A DNA stretch of 64,000 nt from Pseudomonadota bacterium (GCA_020161405.1 JAIUOD010000005.1:186001-250000); one strand, 5' to 3'; positions 36,213-45,075 are shown, numbered from the stretch's first letter. The notes: generated by a model from the sequence alone, not told the origin. Program-made: numbers and translations.

Positions 36213-36673
36213 ACTAAATTACGCAATGAAGTTGCAACAATTAATTTATGAAATGGTTTAATTGTAAACAAATAAGTTTTTCCCAATAAATTATGGGTTT
36301 GAACATAGGTTGTTGTATAAATCCTTGTTCCATTTTCAATTTGTTCAACATCAACCACAATACGAAAATCAAGGTGTGAATCATCAAAGCCCAAAATGAT
36401 TTGCGAATCTGTGTTTTTTACAATTGGAAACATACCGATTGCATTTTCTGGCGCTTCTGAAACTGCATTGTCAGTTTTAAGCCCTAAAGGCGCAACAATT
36501 AAATTGCGCAATTTCAATAAATCGCCAACCCATTTTGGGCCGTTAAGCAGTGACATTCTCGCCGCTTCTTCGGCATTTATGACTTTATTGGTTTCAACCA
36601 TAAAGCAATCGGCAAAACTATATGGTGCGAAATCTTGCGCATTTGATTGAAGGGGGCATTCAATTACTTTCAT
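36209..36673 (-). CDS. DUF2867 family protein
   Basis: A 154-residue protein with the DUF2867 pattern: YSFADCFMVETNK near the N-terminus and KTYLFTIKPFHKLIVATSLRNL at the C-terminus, a lipid-binding-like fold with a C-terminal helix. Members often lie next to SDR genes, as here. Its biochemical role is unknown. Stop codon overlaps the SDR stop on the other strand. Confidence 0.75.
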   Translation of the reverse strand: MKVIECPLQSNAQDFAPYSFADCFMVETNKVINAEEAARMSLLNGPKWVGDLLKLRNLIVAPLGLKTDNAVSEAPENAIGMFPIVKNTDSQIILGFDDSHLDFRIVVDVEQIENGTRIYTTTYVQTHNLLGKTYLFTIKPFHKLIVATSLRNLV

Positions 36674-36726
36674 ATTTTCTATATAGCATGATGTTTTGAA
36701 AATGTTCCAAAAAAATGGTGTGAAAA

Positions 36727-37026
36727 ATGATTTACGAACTTGCCAGCATAAAAATTGATCCTACAAAATCCAATGAATTTGAAGCGGCGGTTAAATCTGC
36801 GGCGCCATTATTTAAAAATTCAAAAGGCTGTATTGCCATGAATTTGCAAAAAATAATTGAAAATGATGGCGAATATTTATTGCAAGTCACATGGGAAAGC
36901 CTTGAAGCGCATATTGTTGATTTTAGAAATTCACAAAATTTCCAAGATTGGCGCGCCCTTGCAGGCCCATTTTTTATCGAACCGCCAAAAGTTGTTCATA
37001 GCGATATAATTGGTAGTTTCTTTTAG
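36727..37026 (+). CDS. Antibiotic biosynthesis monooxygenase (ABM) domain protein
   Basis: A 99-residue single ABM domain with the ferredoxin-like fold pattern: MIYELASIKIDPTKSNEFEAA at the start, LLQVTWESLEAHIVDFR in the middle. ABM proteins act as small oxygenases or heme-type enzymes and often sit near quinone or polyketide genes. Here it lies between DUF2867 and a cytochrome P450. Its stop overlaps the P450 stop (37023-37026), as they are convergent. Confidence 0.82.
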   Translation: MIYELASIKIDPTKSNEFEAAVKSAAPLFKNSKGCIAMNLQKIIENDGEYLLQVTWESLEAHIVDFRNSQNFQDWRALAGPFFIEPPKVVHSDIIGSFF

Positions 37027-38282
37027 GCCTTACCAACCTTCTGCCATTTAATTTTCATATTATCATCAGGGCGCAAAATAAACCCGCCTTTGGGCTTTAT
37101 TTTATCAAAATCGGCAATTGGGCGCGCAAGCTGTAATAGATTTGCCAAAAACTCCTTAAGAGCAAAAGTGCCCAATTTTTGCCCTGGGCAAAGCCGTGCC
37201 CCCATTCCAAACGGAATAAAAAATGGTGCGCGCATATCACCTTCTAAATGGCGCAAAGGTATAAATCTATCGGGGTCATCCCATAATAATTTATGACGAT
37301 GCACAATCCACGGCGATATAATTAGTTTTTCTTTTGGTTTTGCAATATCCCCACTTGGCAATAAAATATCTGATTTTGGGGTGCGCATTATTAATGGTAA
37401 AGGCGGGAAAAGACGTGTGGCTTCATCAATTGCACCGTCAAGATAATCTTTATTTTCATCTGGCGCATTCAAATGTTTTTCACCCGCAATGCGGCAAGGC
37501 TCAAAATGCGATTGCGCCTTGGCAAGGCAGATAAGTGTCCAAAATGCAGCCACAGATGTGGTTTTATAACCCGTCATAAGATTAATAACAAAATCACGGC
37601 GTGCAGCTTTAGTTGGTTGAACACTCTTAAGATCGCGCAATTCTAATGCACTATCAAATCTTTCATCCAAAGAATGGGCAAGTGATAATTGCTTTTTCGC
37701 ACTTAAAGATAGAAATTTTGGCAAGCCTAAAAATGTTGAAACCGCAACCCTTTGCGCATTTTCGATATATTGCTCAACTGATTCTGAAACGCCGATTGTG
37801 TCTTCTTTTGTGGCGTCAAAAAATGCCTTACCAAAGATTTTTAAGAATGCTTCAGCTAGAACTAAATCAATTGGGCGGTTTTCTTTTAATAATTGGTGCG
37901 CCGCATTTTGTGCCGCATTTTTACATAAATCAGCCACTTGATCCAAACAAGTTGGGCGAATAAATCTTGAACTTTGGCGGCGAAGCGAAAACCATTTGTC
38001 CCCTTCGGCCAAGATAAGCCCCTGCCCTAATGCAGGTTCCAAGAGGCGATGTTGCAAATCATCAAGAAGGAAATGCTTTGCGCCCTTTTTAAGAATGAAT
38101 TCCACATTTTCTGGGCTGGTTATCATACGCATTCGATAATAAAGGATTTTTCCAATTACATCATGCTTTTCATAACATTCGCTGGGCCAAACTGCCACAC
38201 TATTTTTTGAAACATGGATATAAAAGCCCAATGCATTAGGCCAAACCTGTAGCCTATCATCAATATCAAAATTATGTTCCAA
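37023..38282 (-). CDS. Cytochrome P450
   Basis: A 419-residue soluble P450. The heme-binding loop FIPFGMGARLCPGQ gives the axial Cys near residue 365, and EATR (287-290) gives the ExxR motif. In the I-helix the segment TGYKTTSVAA has Lys where the usual (A/G)Gx(D/E)TT has an acid, which may change proton delivery and favour peroxide use or another reaction type. The substrate is unknown. No ferredoxin or reductase is adjacent. It is a probable part of the SDR/ABM group. Confidence 0.9.
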   Translation of the reverse strand: MEHNFDIDDRLQVWPNALGFYIHVSKNSVAVWPSECYEKHDVIGKILYYRMRMITSPENVEFILKKGAKHFLLDDLQHRLLEPALGQGLILAEGDKWFSLRRQSSRFIRPTCLDQVADLCKNAAQNAAHQLLKENRPIDLVLAEAFLKIFGKAFFDATKEDTIGVSESVEQYIENAQRVAVSTFLGLPKFLSLSAKKQLSLAHSLDERFDSALELRDLKSVQPTKAARRDFVINLMTGYKTTSVAAFWTLICLAKAQSHFEPCRIAGEKHLNAPDENKDYLDGAIDEATRLFPPLPLIMRTPKSDILLPSGDIAKPKEKLIISPWIVHRHKLLWDDPDRFIPLRHLEGDMRAPFFIPFGMGARLCPGQKLGTFALKEFLANLLQLARPIADFDKIKPKGGFILRPDDNMKIKWQKVGKA

Positions 38283-38456
38283 ACCTTACCCTTACATTTC
38301 CCACAATCAAAATGTCACAATTATAAAAAAAGCCAAGCAAAACTTATGGGTAAATGTGTTTAATTTTTAAAAAGACTAAATCGAAATATTTTTTGCCCGC
38401 CAAATCATAGACATTAAAATCTATATTGATAAACATAAAGCAAAAGGGAGGCAAAA

Positions 38457-39713
38457 ATGAATAATATACCGGAAGCAAAGAACCTTCACCATCATATAAA
38501 AAAAATGTCGGGTCGTGATGTGCATGAACAAAACCGCACCGCAACCTCACTGGAATTATTGTTCGATTTAACTTTCGTTATTAGTTTTGGCTTTGCATCA
38601 TCACAATTTGCGCACTTCATTGCCGAAGGTCATTATACAAATGCATTATTAGGTTTCGCATTTTCCAGTTTTGCAATCTGTTGGGCTTGGATAAATTTTT
38701 CTTGGTTTGCCTCTGCTTATGACACTGATGATTGGATGTTTCGTGTTTTAACTATGATGCAAATGACGGGCGTTTTGATTTTTGCAATCGGAATAAAACC
38801 ATTATTCCAATCAATTGAACACGGCGAACACATAGAATCAAAAATCATTATTTTCGGCTATGTCATAATGCGTGTATCAATGGTTATCCAATGGCTTCGC
38901 GCCGCAAAACAAGACCCAATAAGAAGAACAACCAATCTTAATTATGCATTTGGAATTCTTTTCGCACAAATCATTTGGGTATCAACAATTTTCACCCATT
39001 TCTCGGTTATGACGACAATAATAATATCTTTTGCAATAATGGCTTTGGAATTATCAATCCCCATTTTTGCAGAGAGGAAAACCAATGGTACACCATGGCA
39101 TGCACACCATATTAGTGAACGCTATATGTTATTTGCAATTATCGCACTTGGTGAAGGCTTGGTTGGAACTGTTGCATCACTATCATCAAATATTGAAGCT
39201 AGTGGCTGGTCAATTGATACGATTTTGGTTGGCCTTGGTGGAACTGGCTTAACTTTTGGGGTTTGGTGGATTTATATGATGCTACCATCTGCCCATATTC
39301 TTCATGCACATAGAAATAGATCATTTGTTTGGGGTTATAGCCAATTAATTACCATTAGCTCAATTGTCGCAATTGGCGCCGGCCTTCATGTTGCTGCATA
39401 TTTTATCGCACATGAAGCGCACATAAATTCTTTGGCAACAATATTAGCCGTCGCAATACCATTTGGCATTTTTATAGTTTCTGTATATTTGCTTTATTAT
39501 TATCTTGTAAGAAGTTTTGATACTTTACACATATGGCTTTTAAGCGGGACATTATTCTTTATCCTGCTTTCGGTATTTGCCGCAGTTCAAGGAATTAATA
39601 TGGCTTATTGCCTAATAATATTAAACCTTGCCCCTGCTGTTACAATAATTGGATATGAATTATACGGCCATAAATATCAGGCAGATGCCCTAGTTAAAAA
39701 TATCAAAAACTAA
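38457..39713 (+). CDS. LtrA-like low-temperature-requirement membrane protein
   Basis: A 418-residue membrane protein of the LtrA family, with about 10-11 hydrophobic segments. The diagnostic start NRTATSLELLFDLTFVISF (about residues 24-42) is present, along with ERYMLFAIIALGEGLVGTV. The name comes from Listeria, where loss causes cold sensitivity; the activity is unknown. It is the last clearly chromosomal gene before the mobile region. Confidence 0.9.
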   Translation: MNNIPEAKNLHHHIKKMSGRDVHEQNRTATSLELLFDLTFVISFGFASSQFAHFIAEGHYTNALLGFAFSSFAICWAWINFSWFASAYDTDDWMFRVLTMMQMTGVLIFAIGIKPLFQSIEHGEHIESKIIIFGYVIMRVSMVIQWLRAAKQDPIRRTTNLNYAFGILFAQIIWVSTIFTHFSVMTTIIISFAIMALELSIPIFAERKTNGTPWHAHHISERYMLFAIIALGEGLVGTVASLSSNIEASGWSIDTILVGLGGTGLTFGVWWIYMMLPSAHILHAHRNRSFVWGYSQLITISSIVAIGAGLHVAAYFIAHEAHINSLATILAVAIPFGIFIVSVYLLYYYLVRSFDTLHIWLLSGTLFFILLSVFAAVQGINMAYCLIILNLAPAVTIIGYELYGHKYQADALVKNIKN

Positions 39714-39891
39714 ATTTAAAAACTACGCTTTTCAAAAATTATTTTTCGCTTGTATCTAAATTGCAAAGTGAGCGCAGCGAAGGCGGCAATTTAAGCGTTA
39801 GCTGGTGCGGCTAATCGGACAAATCTCGAACCAACGGAGCGAAGCGACTAGCGCCATTGAGGCGCGCAGGCTGCGTGCCGCCAAAGAAAAA
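39714..39891. other. Boundary region with tRNA-3'-end-like repeat
   Basis: A GC-richer non-coding stretch between the LtrA gene and the mobile region. Read on the minus strand, 39810-39755 resembles the sequence downstream of tRNA-Thr (8640-8700): both have GCACCAGCT, an ACGCT element and a GCAATTT near the end. The 33-nt segment 39803-39835 recurs with 25 of 33 matches at 39934-39966. Both copies look like a tRNA 3' end (TGGTGC ... TCGAACC) but the spacing is 5 nt too long for a tRNA. It could be an attachment-site scar. Confidence 0.35.
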
Positions 39892-39916
39892 ACCTCGGCT
39901 TTGCCGAGGTCTTTTC
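39892..39916. terminator. Strong hairpin terminator at the island edge
   Basis: ACCTCGGC (39892-39899) and GCCGAGGT (39903-39910) form an 8-bp stem with loop TTT. The minus strand continues with TTTTTTCTTT, an excellent U-tract, and the plus strand with CTTTTC. It would stop transcripts in both directions at the edge of the mobile genes. Confidence 0.8.
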
Positions 39917-39932
39917 TGAACGCAAATTAAAG

Positions 39933-40103
39933 ATGGTGCCCTATATCGGAGAAAGTTCGAACCAACTTTTCCGCGTATTGGATGATTGGAATCATATCTT
40001 AAAGAATATTGGTAAGGAAGAGCAAAAGCCTAGCCTTCCCCCCAAAAAGCGCAAACGGACTTGGTATAAGCCAAAGTTCACCAAGCTAAAACGGGAGGCG
40101 TGA
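39933..40103 (+). CDS. Small basic ORF upstream of mobC
   Basis: An ATG at 39933 opens 56 codons ending at TGA 40101-40103, one base before the mobC ATG. The product starts MVPYIGESSNQLFRVLDDW and ends in a very basic KKRKRTWYKPKFTKLKREA, as expected of a DNA-binding accessory protein. The frame is also open for some distance upstream, so this could be the tail of a larger broken gene. The start overlaps the second tRNA-like repeat, which makes the start uncertain. Confidence 0.4.
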   Translation: MVPYIGESSNQLFRVLDDWNHILKNIGKEEQKPSLPPKKRKRTWYKPKFTKLKREA

Positions 40104-40104
40104 T

Positions 40105-40488
40105 ATGAAAAGTGGTCTTTCTTCCCCGCCACCATTTTCACTTCGATTGACGTTTGAAGAGCGCGCTAGGTTAAATGACGAAGCTGGTGATATGACTTTG
40201 TCGGATTATGTGCGGTCAAAACTTTTCCAAGATGGCTATAGACCTCCAAGTAAACCAAAACGCCGCCGCAAAAGTCCTGTCAAAGATCATGCCTCATTGG
40301 CCCAAGTTTTGGCATTACTAGGCAAATCTCACATTGCCAACAATATCAACCAACTGGCAAAGGCTGCCAATTCGGGAAGCCTACCAGTTAATATTGAGAC
40401 CGAACGGGCATTAATGGATGCTGCAAAAGACGTTGCGCGTATGCGCAAAATGTTGATTGAGGCATTAGACCTTAAAGATTTCACATGA
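40105..40488 (+). CDS. mobC: MobC-type relaxosome accessory protein
   Basis: A 127-residue protein with a ribbon-helix-helix start (FSLRLTFEERARLNDEAGDMTLSDYVRSKLF, residues 10-40), a basic linker (KPKRRRKSPVKDH) and a helical MobC domain (NINQLAKAANSG near residues 80-91). MobC proteins bind oriT and help the relaxase nick it. It overlaps the relaxase gene by 4 nt, so the two are coupled. The oriT is expected just upstream. Confidence 0.88.
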   Translation: MKSGLSSPPPFSLRLTFEERARLNDEAGDMTLSDYVRSKLFQDGYRPPSKPKRRRKSPVKDHASLAQVLALLGKSHIANNINQLAKAANSGSLPVNIETERALMDAAKDVARMRKMLIEALDLKDFT

Positions 40489-41774
40489 TTATAAAGGCTT
40501 CCCAGCGTAGCGGTGGTAAGCAACTCGGCCTTCATTTGTTAAAGACCGAAGAAAATGAGCATGTCGAGTTGCATGAGGTATCGGGCTTTGTTTCTAATTC
40601 GCTAATGGGGGCAATGAATGAAGCCTATGCGATGGCGCGGGGAACCAAATGTGAGCAATATTTGTTTTCGGTGTCTTTGAGCCCACCGCAAAATGAAAGC
40701 GTGCAAATCGAAGTCTTTGAAAAGGCTATTGCGGACATTGAAGAGCGTCTGGGGCTTAAAGGGCAACCCCGCGCTATCGTCTTCCATGAAAAGGAAGGAC
40801 GGCGGCATTGTCACGCCGTTTGGTCACGCATTGATGCCGAAACCATGAAGGCGAAGGAATTGCCGTTCTTTAAGAATAAACTTCAAGAAATCTCAAAACA
40901 GCTTTTTCTTGAAAATGGCTGGGGTATTCCCAAAGGGTTTTTAGATAAAGGTCTGCGCGACCCGCGAACTTTTAATCTTGCCGAATGGCAACAAGCCAAA
41001 CGCACTGGCATTAATCCAAAGGACATTAAAGAAGCCGCGCAAAGCTGCTGGTCACGTTCTGACGGGTTAAAATCCTTTGAACGGGCAATGGAAGAAAAAG
41101 GTCTATTCCTTGCCAAAGGCGATAGACGCGGACACGTTGCGATAACGGTTGAAGGCGAAGTATTCGCTGTTTCAAGGCTTTTGGATATCAAATCCAAAGA
41201 CGTAAATGCCAAACTTGGCAATCCTGAAAATCTGAAGTCCGTCGCCGAAACCAAGGCGTTCTTATCTAAAGAAATTACTGAAAAACTTAGCCCAATTATC
41301 AAAGAGGCAAAACGTATGGCCTCGAACCAACTTCGCCCTTTGCATGATGAACGTGAGAAAATGAAAACCGAACACCAAACCGAACGTCAAAAATTGGATG
41401 CTGGTCAAAGGCAAAGACACGAGCAAGAAACTAAAGAACGCGCCAATCGCATTCGGAAAGGCTTCATGGGGATTTGGGATAGGCTTACGGGCGAATATAC
41501 CAAAATCAGAAAGCAAAATGAAATGGAGGCTTTCTTTTCACTAAATCGTGACCGAAAACAGCGTCACGATCTTATCCAAGCGCAACTAAAAGAACGCCAA
41601 ACCCTACAAGCCAAAATCATGGAAGTAAGAACTCGTCATACTAAAATGCTACTCGACCTTTATCGTCATGCGGCGCATTACCGCCATCTTGAAAAAGATA
41701 AACAGGCTCAAAGACAAAACCCCAATAATCAGGGTATTCAGCGCAAGCGGGATAATGGTTTGGAATTAGGATAG
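40485..41774 (+). CDS. Relaxase/mobilization nuclease
   Basis: A 429-residue relaxase of the VirD2-like (Relaxase, MobP/MobQ-type) family. The metal site is seen in FHEKEGRRHCHAVWSRID with His 101, 108 and 110. The catalytic Tyr is not certain; the N-terminal part has Tyr48 and Tyr59. The C-terminal half is a long charged coiled coil (about residues 265-415). It nicks oriT and pilots the strand. No coupling protein or type IV secretion genes are in the window, so transfer would need a helper. Confidence 0.9.
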   Translation: MIIKASQRSGGKQLGLHLLKTEENEHVELHEVSGFVSNSLMGAMNEAYAMARGTKCEQYLFSVSLSPPQNESVQIEVFEKAIADIEERLGLKGQPRAIVFHEKEGRRHCHAVWSRIDAETMKAKELPFFKNKLQEISKQLFLENGWGIPKGFLDKGLRDPRTFNLAEWQQAKRTGINPKDIKEAAQSCWSRSDGLKSFERAMEEKGLFLAKGDRRGHVAITVEGEVFAVSRLLDIKSKDVNAKLGNPENLKSVAETKAFLSKEITEKLSPIIKEAKRMASNQLRPLHDEREKMKTEHQTERQKLDAGQRQRHEQETKERANRIRKGFMGIWDRLTGEYTKIRKQNEMEAFFSLNRDRKQRHDLIQAQLKERQTLQAKIMEVRTRHTKMLLDLYRHAAHYRHLEKDKQAQRQNPNNQGIQRKRDNGLELG

Positions 41775-41781
41775 CTTATTA

Positions 41782-42639
41782 CTAAGCCACCTTTATCAAC
41801 TCAAATACGTCTATACCTAGGCTGTTTTTTAATGGCAGTAGTGAGCTAGGGAATTTGCCTCCAATTGCTAGGCATACGGTAATTTTTCTAATGTCTCCTT
41901 CAAATATTGCTTTTGCTCTCAGCACTGAAAGGTATTTTACACATTGGAATAAACCTCTAGCTATATCTTCCTTTGCAGAAATTTTGGATTTTACCTCAAC
42001 CGCATGCAATTGAGTAGATTCTGAAAAAACGACATCTATAGTATCACCCGACGGTAAAGGGAACTCACAAACGCCTAATTTAGAAGACGAATTTAATCCA
42101 ACTTTATGCGGGTTTATCCTTATAAATTCTTTGAGTGCTTTGTGTTCTGCGCTTTCTCCGCCACCGCCTCCGATATGCTGGGCGGACCCAATAATTTCGC
42201 TAATTGTGGAGTTATCAGGCGTTAATCCTAATTTTTCCAAAACTTCATCCCAATAAGGGAACGCCGATATCTCCCGCCAATATAATTTTATTTTTGCTTT
42301 TCTTTCAATTTTGTTTGACCACAGATAACCTTTTGCCTTCAAGAATCCGTCAAATCCATTGCCAGGAAGGTTTTCATGCTTATTTTTCACTAAAGCTTGA
42401 ATGTGGGGGATTTCTACTTCCATTTTTGTAGACAGTTCGTTCAAAACATCGCCAATGCAGCCAAGCGGGTAATTGAGATTTCTTGGGTTAGGAATACCAA
42501 TTTCTTTAGCTAAATCCTTATAGGTCAAGGGTTGCTCGAATTTCGCTTGCCTGACAAGTATTGGAAGTATTTTTCTTGCCCGCTCTTGGTAAAGTTTATC
42601 ACCAAAAAATCCCGTTGCGGTAATATGTGTCTTACTCAT
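41782..42639 (-). CDS. PD-(D/E)XK nuclease-like protein with N-terminal helical domain
   Basis: About 285 residues from the ATG at 42639. An N-terminal winged-helix-like part (LTYKDLAKEIGIPNPRNLNY) is followed by a linker and a C-terminal nuclease pattern: E171 in GESAEHKALKEF, D208 in SGDTIDVVF, E221-V-K223 in HAVEVKSK and Q238 in LFQCVKYL (numbers from the upstream start at 42657). This E-D-ExK-Q order fits restriction-like nucleases. It is convergent with the relaxase. A restriction or anti-element role is inferred. Confidence 0.65.
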   Translation of the reverse strand: MSKTHITATGFFGDKLYQERARKILPILVRQAKFEQPLTYKDLAKEIGIPNPRNLNYPLGCIGDVLNELSTKMEVEIPHIQALVKNKHENLPGNGFDGFLKAKGYLWSNKIERKAKIKLYWREISAFPYWDEVLEKLGLTPDNSTISEIIGSAQHIGGGGGESAEHKALKEFIRINPHKVGLNSSSKLGVCEFPLPSGDTIDVVFSESTQLHAVEVKSKISAKEDIARGLFQCVKYLSVLRAKAIFEGDIRKITVCLAIGGKFPSSLLPLKNSLGIDVFELIKVA

Positions 42640-42721
42640 GAGCCAAACTTTCTGCAAATTCGATAAACTTTAATTTGGTAGCAATAATTATTCTCAATTA
42701 GATATCTTGAAATTGGGACGA

Positions 42722-43591
42722 TTAGGGCAGCTTTCTTGCTGGAGTATCTGTAGAAGCCGCAATATCTGAAGCTAAATTTCTTCCAGTAAATCTTCGTAAA
42801 AGGCTTGCAGCTGCAAATTGAACATTTACTGCGGTATTAACCAACTCAAGCTTAGTCATATTCGTTTTAGAATATCTTGATTGCACATAGTTTGGAAGTT
42901 TTGCTACTACATTTAAGACTTCATTATCGTCTTTTGATGGCTTTATCTTAATAACTTCCTTTGTTATTCTCACTAGATTATGACCCATTGCTTTGAGTTG
43001 TTCATTTGAATATTTTTCTTCTTTCAGAATTCCTTTCCCCGCTAATTCTATTGTTAGGCAAGCACTTTGCAATGCCGCGTCTATATCTCGCTTTCCTAAT
43101 AATGTTCTAAATGCTGCGGTTAAATTGGTCGCTGCATTTCGGAGAAAATCATTATCATTTGCTTTAGTCAGGTCATCAATACTATAGCCAAAATCTAATG
43201 CATCTGCTGATTGATACAATGCGTTCCAAAAGTCCTCTGGAAAATTTTTGTATATTTTTTCCAATTCTGCAGGCTCAATTTGTATTTGTTTTATTGGTTC
43301 GATATGGACCGAACCAAAAATTATAGGCACTTCGACTAGATAAACATTATCCCTAATTGCAGCACCGCCAGTGAATAGAGGAGGCATATTTGTTGATTTT
43401 GGCGGATATATTTCATCATAAACATTTTCAATAATTTTGCGCCTTTCTTCATCTACAACGTTGCCATTTATTCCAGCATATTCCATCCATGCTAAATTAA
43501 CATGGAATGGCCTCGCGTGCAGACTTATTCCTAATTTCATTAGTTCAGTATCTTTTTGTATGATGAATTCTCTCGTAATTGTTTTTGACAT
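42722..43591 (-). CDS. Unknown protein encoded with HipBA
   Basis: A 289-residue protein of no recognised family. Its ATG follows the hipA stop with no gap (TAAATG), so it is the third gene of the hip operon. The N-terminal half is mixed, with SLHARPFHVNLAWMEYAGING. The central part (about residues 135-230) is helical, with NAATNLTAAFRTLLGKRDI and AMGHNLVRITKEV, somewhat like HEPN-type helical bundles; the HEPN Arg-x4-6-His is not clear. It may modulate HipA or act as an effector. Confidence 0.6.
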   Translation of the reverse strand: MSKTITREFIIQKDTELMKLGISLHARPFHVNLAWMEYAGINGNVVDEERRKIIENVYDEIYPPKSTNMPPLFTGGAAIRDNVYLVEVPIIFGSVHIEPIKQIQIEPAELEKIYKNFPEDFWNALYQSADALDFGYSIDDLTKANDNDFLRNAATNLTAAFRTLLGKRDIDAALQSACLTIELAGKGILKEEKYSNEQLKAMGHNLVRITKEVIKIKPSKDDNEVLNVVAKLPNYVQSRYSKTNMTKLELVNTAVNVQFAAASLLRRFTGRNLASDIAASTDTPARKLP

Positions 43592-44854
43592 TTATTGCCC
43601 TCGCATTAATTCGCCAAATGTACCCTTCAAATGCCTAGCCCGTTTTTCTATGACCGAAATAATTTGTTCAAACACTATCGAGTTTGAGTTTTCGGCTATA
43701 AGTGATGCCGCGACTTCATGTGCCTTTGGAATGATAGCATTTGCCTTATCAATAAGGCTCTTTTCGAGATTACGCTTGGCGACAATTGTATCTGGCACAA
43801 TCTTTTGCCAATGACGCAAATGAACCATATCGGGTTCGTATTTGCCGCCGATTTTCATTGCCATTTTCTTGGCAAGATCAGGATAAATTTCTGTGCAAAG
43901 CAAGTCATAGGCTGGTGCCAATTGCGGCTTTTTGGAATTGTAAATCAGGGAATAGTTTTTTCCATGTGCATCGGCATTTCCAATTAAATAATTGAAAATT
44001 AGAATATCGGTGAATTGAATTATATCCGCCGCTGGCCTTGCCGAATTTTGTCTTAATAGTTCAATTGAGCGTTCAACGCTTGGCCCACCTTCACGCTCAT
44101 ATTTTAGCTCTGGCGGAATACCCATAGCTTGGCAAAAATCTTCCTGATGAACGCGAATTGTTTTGCCATTTAAGGTTTGGCGATCGTATCGCTCAACTAA
44201 ATAACATGGAATGTCATCAACATATATTACCGAAGCGTTTGGAACTTTGATGTCCATTGACTTTGCAAGACGCATACAAAATAATTCGTTTTGCACACTA
44301 TCCTTTATGCCCTCTATCATTGGCTTTAGAATGTGGGTTGTGGGTGTATTGCCTTTCATTATCGCGATTTTATTATCAATCAGTCCAACCGCAATTTTAT
44401 CTTGCGCCCCTGCAAGTGAAAGCCTTACGCCATCAACACCTGCAAGCATTGGGCGGCGCTTTAGCAATTCAAGAATTTCTTTAAGGCGCTTATTGTCAAG
44501 AATTTCAGGTTCGCCCTTTAACTCATTAATTTGGAAATCTATTGGCCTTAGGGATAAAGCACCTGCGCATTCACCGCCAATTGCTTCGAGCAAAGCGAAT
44601 GAATTCTTATCTGATACACCTAAAAAACGCGCTAGGTTCTTTCGCGGGCTTTCGTCTGGAAGCAAACCCGAAAAGAATGCTTTTGTTAATTCGCTGCTAA
44701 ACGGTTGTTCAGAAATAGGCATTGAAATTGAAATTGCTGCGCCATTGTCCGCGATATAGTCTCTATCGTATGCGAATGATAAGGTTCCACCTTTAGTTTG
44801 CGTTAAGGCACCAACCAATATTTCATTCCAAAATACTTCTAGCTGCCTATCCAT
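43592..44854 (-). CDS. hipA: HipA-type serine/threonine kinase toxin
   Basis: A full-length 420-residue HipA kinase. An N-terminal HipA_N domain (residues 1-105) is followed by the kinase core with the activation-loop Ser in VRLSLAGAQDK (about 143-153), the catalytic GNADAHGKNYSL (N293, D295) and the metal Asp in APAYDLL (D317). HipA proteins phosphorylate tRNA-synthetases or other targets and slow growth. All key residues are present, so it should be active. It overlaps hipB by 1 nt and abuts the third gene. Confidence 0.93.
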   Translation of the reverse strand: MDRQLEVFWNEILVGALTQTKGGTLSFAYDRDYIADNGAAISISMPISEQPFSSELTKAFFSGLLPDESPRKNLARFLGVSDKNSFALLEAIGGECAGALSLRPIDFQINELKGEPEILDNKRLKEILELLKRRPMLAGVDGVRLSLAGAQDKIAVGLIDNKIAIMKGNTPTTHILKPMIEGIKDSVQNELFCMRLAKSMDIKVPNASVIYVDDIPCYLVERYDRQTLNGKTIRVHQEDFCQAMGIPPELKYEREGGPSVERSIELLRQNSARPAADIIQFTDILIFNYLIGNADAHGKNYSLIYNSKKPQLAPAYDLLCTEIYPDLAKKMAMKIGGKYEPDMVHLRHWQKIVPDTIVAKRNLEKSLIDKANAIIPKAHEVAASLIAENSNSIVFEQIISVIEKRARHLKGTFGELMRGQ

Positions 44855-45069
44855 TATTCATCACCCTTCAGGGTTAAATTTAGGCCGAGCATATTCAAGA
44901 CAGTGATTGCCTTCCCGATGTGGCAAGATTCTTTGCCTTGCTCTAATTCACGAACAAAGCGCACACCAACGCCTGCAACTGCCGCCAATTGCTCTTGGGT
45001 CATGTTTTGATTTTTTCGTGCAGACTTAATTGCTTCGCCTACATCCGATGTGTTTGTGATGATTGCCAT
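44854..45069 (-). CDS. hipB: HipB-type HTH antitoxin
   Basis: A 71-residue Xre-type repressor and antitoxin. The helix-turn-helix is QNMTQEQLAAVAGVGVRFVRELEQGKESCHIG. It should bind HipA and repress the operon through the CCCG/CGGG dyads upstream. Its stop overlaps the hipA ATG by one base (TAATG). The C-terminal extension LGLNLTLKGDE is typical of HipB. Confidence 0.92.
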   Translation of the reverse strand: MAIITNTSDVGEAIKSARKNQNMTQEQLAAVAGVGVRFVRELEQGKESCHIGKAITVLNMLGLNLTLKGDE

Positions 45070-45075
45070 AAAATC

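Noticed and set aside
39803..39966. Possible tRNA gene on the minus strand
   Set aside because: Only a 3'-like end is present, with 5 nt too many between the T-loop and CCA and no anticodon or D-arm, so it was kept as a repeat, not a tRNA.
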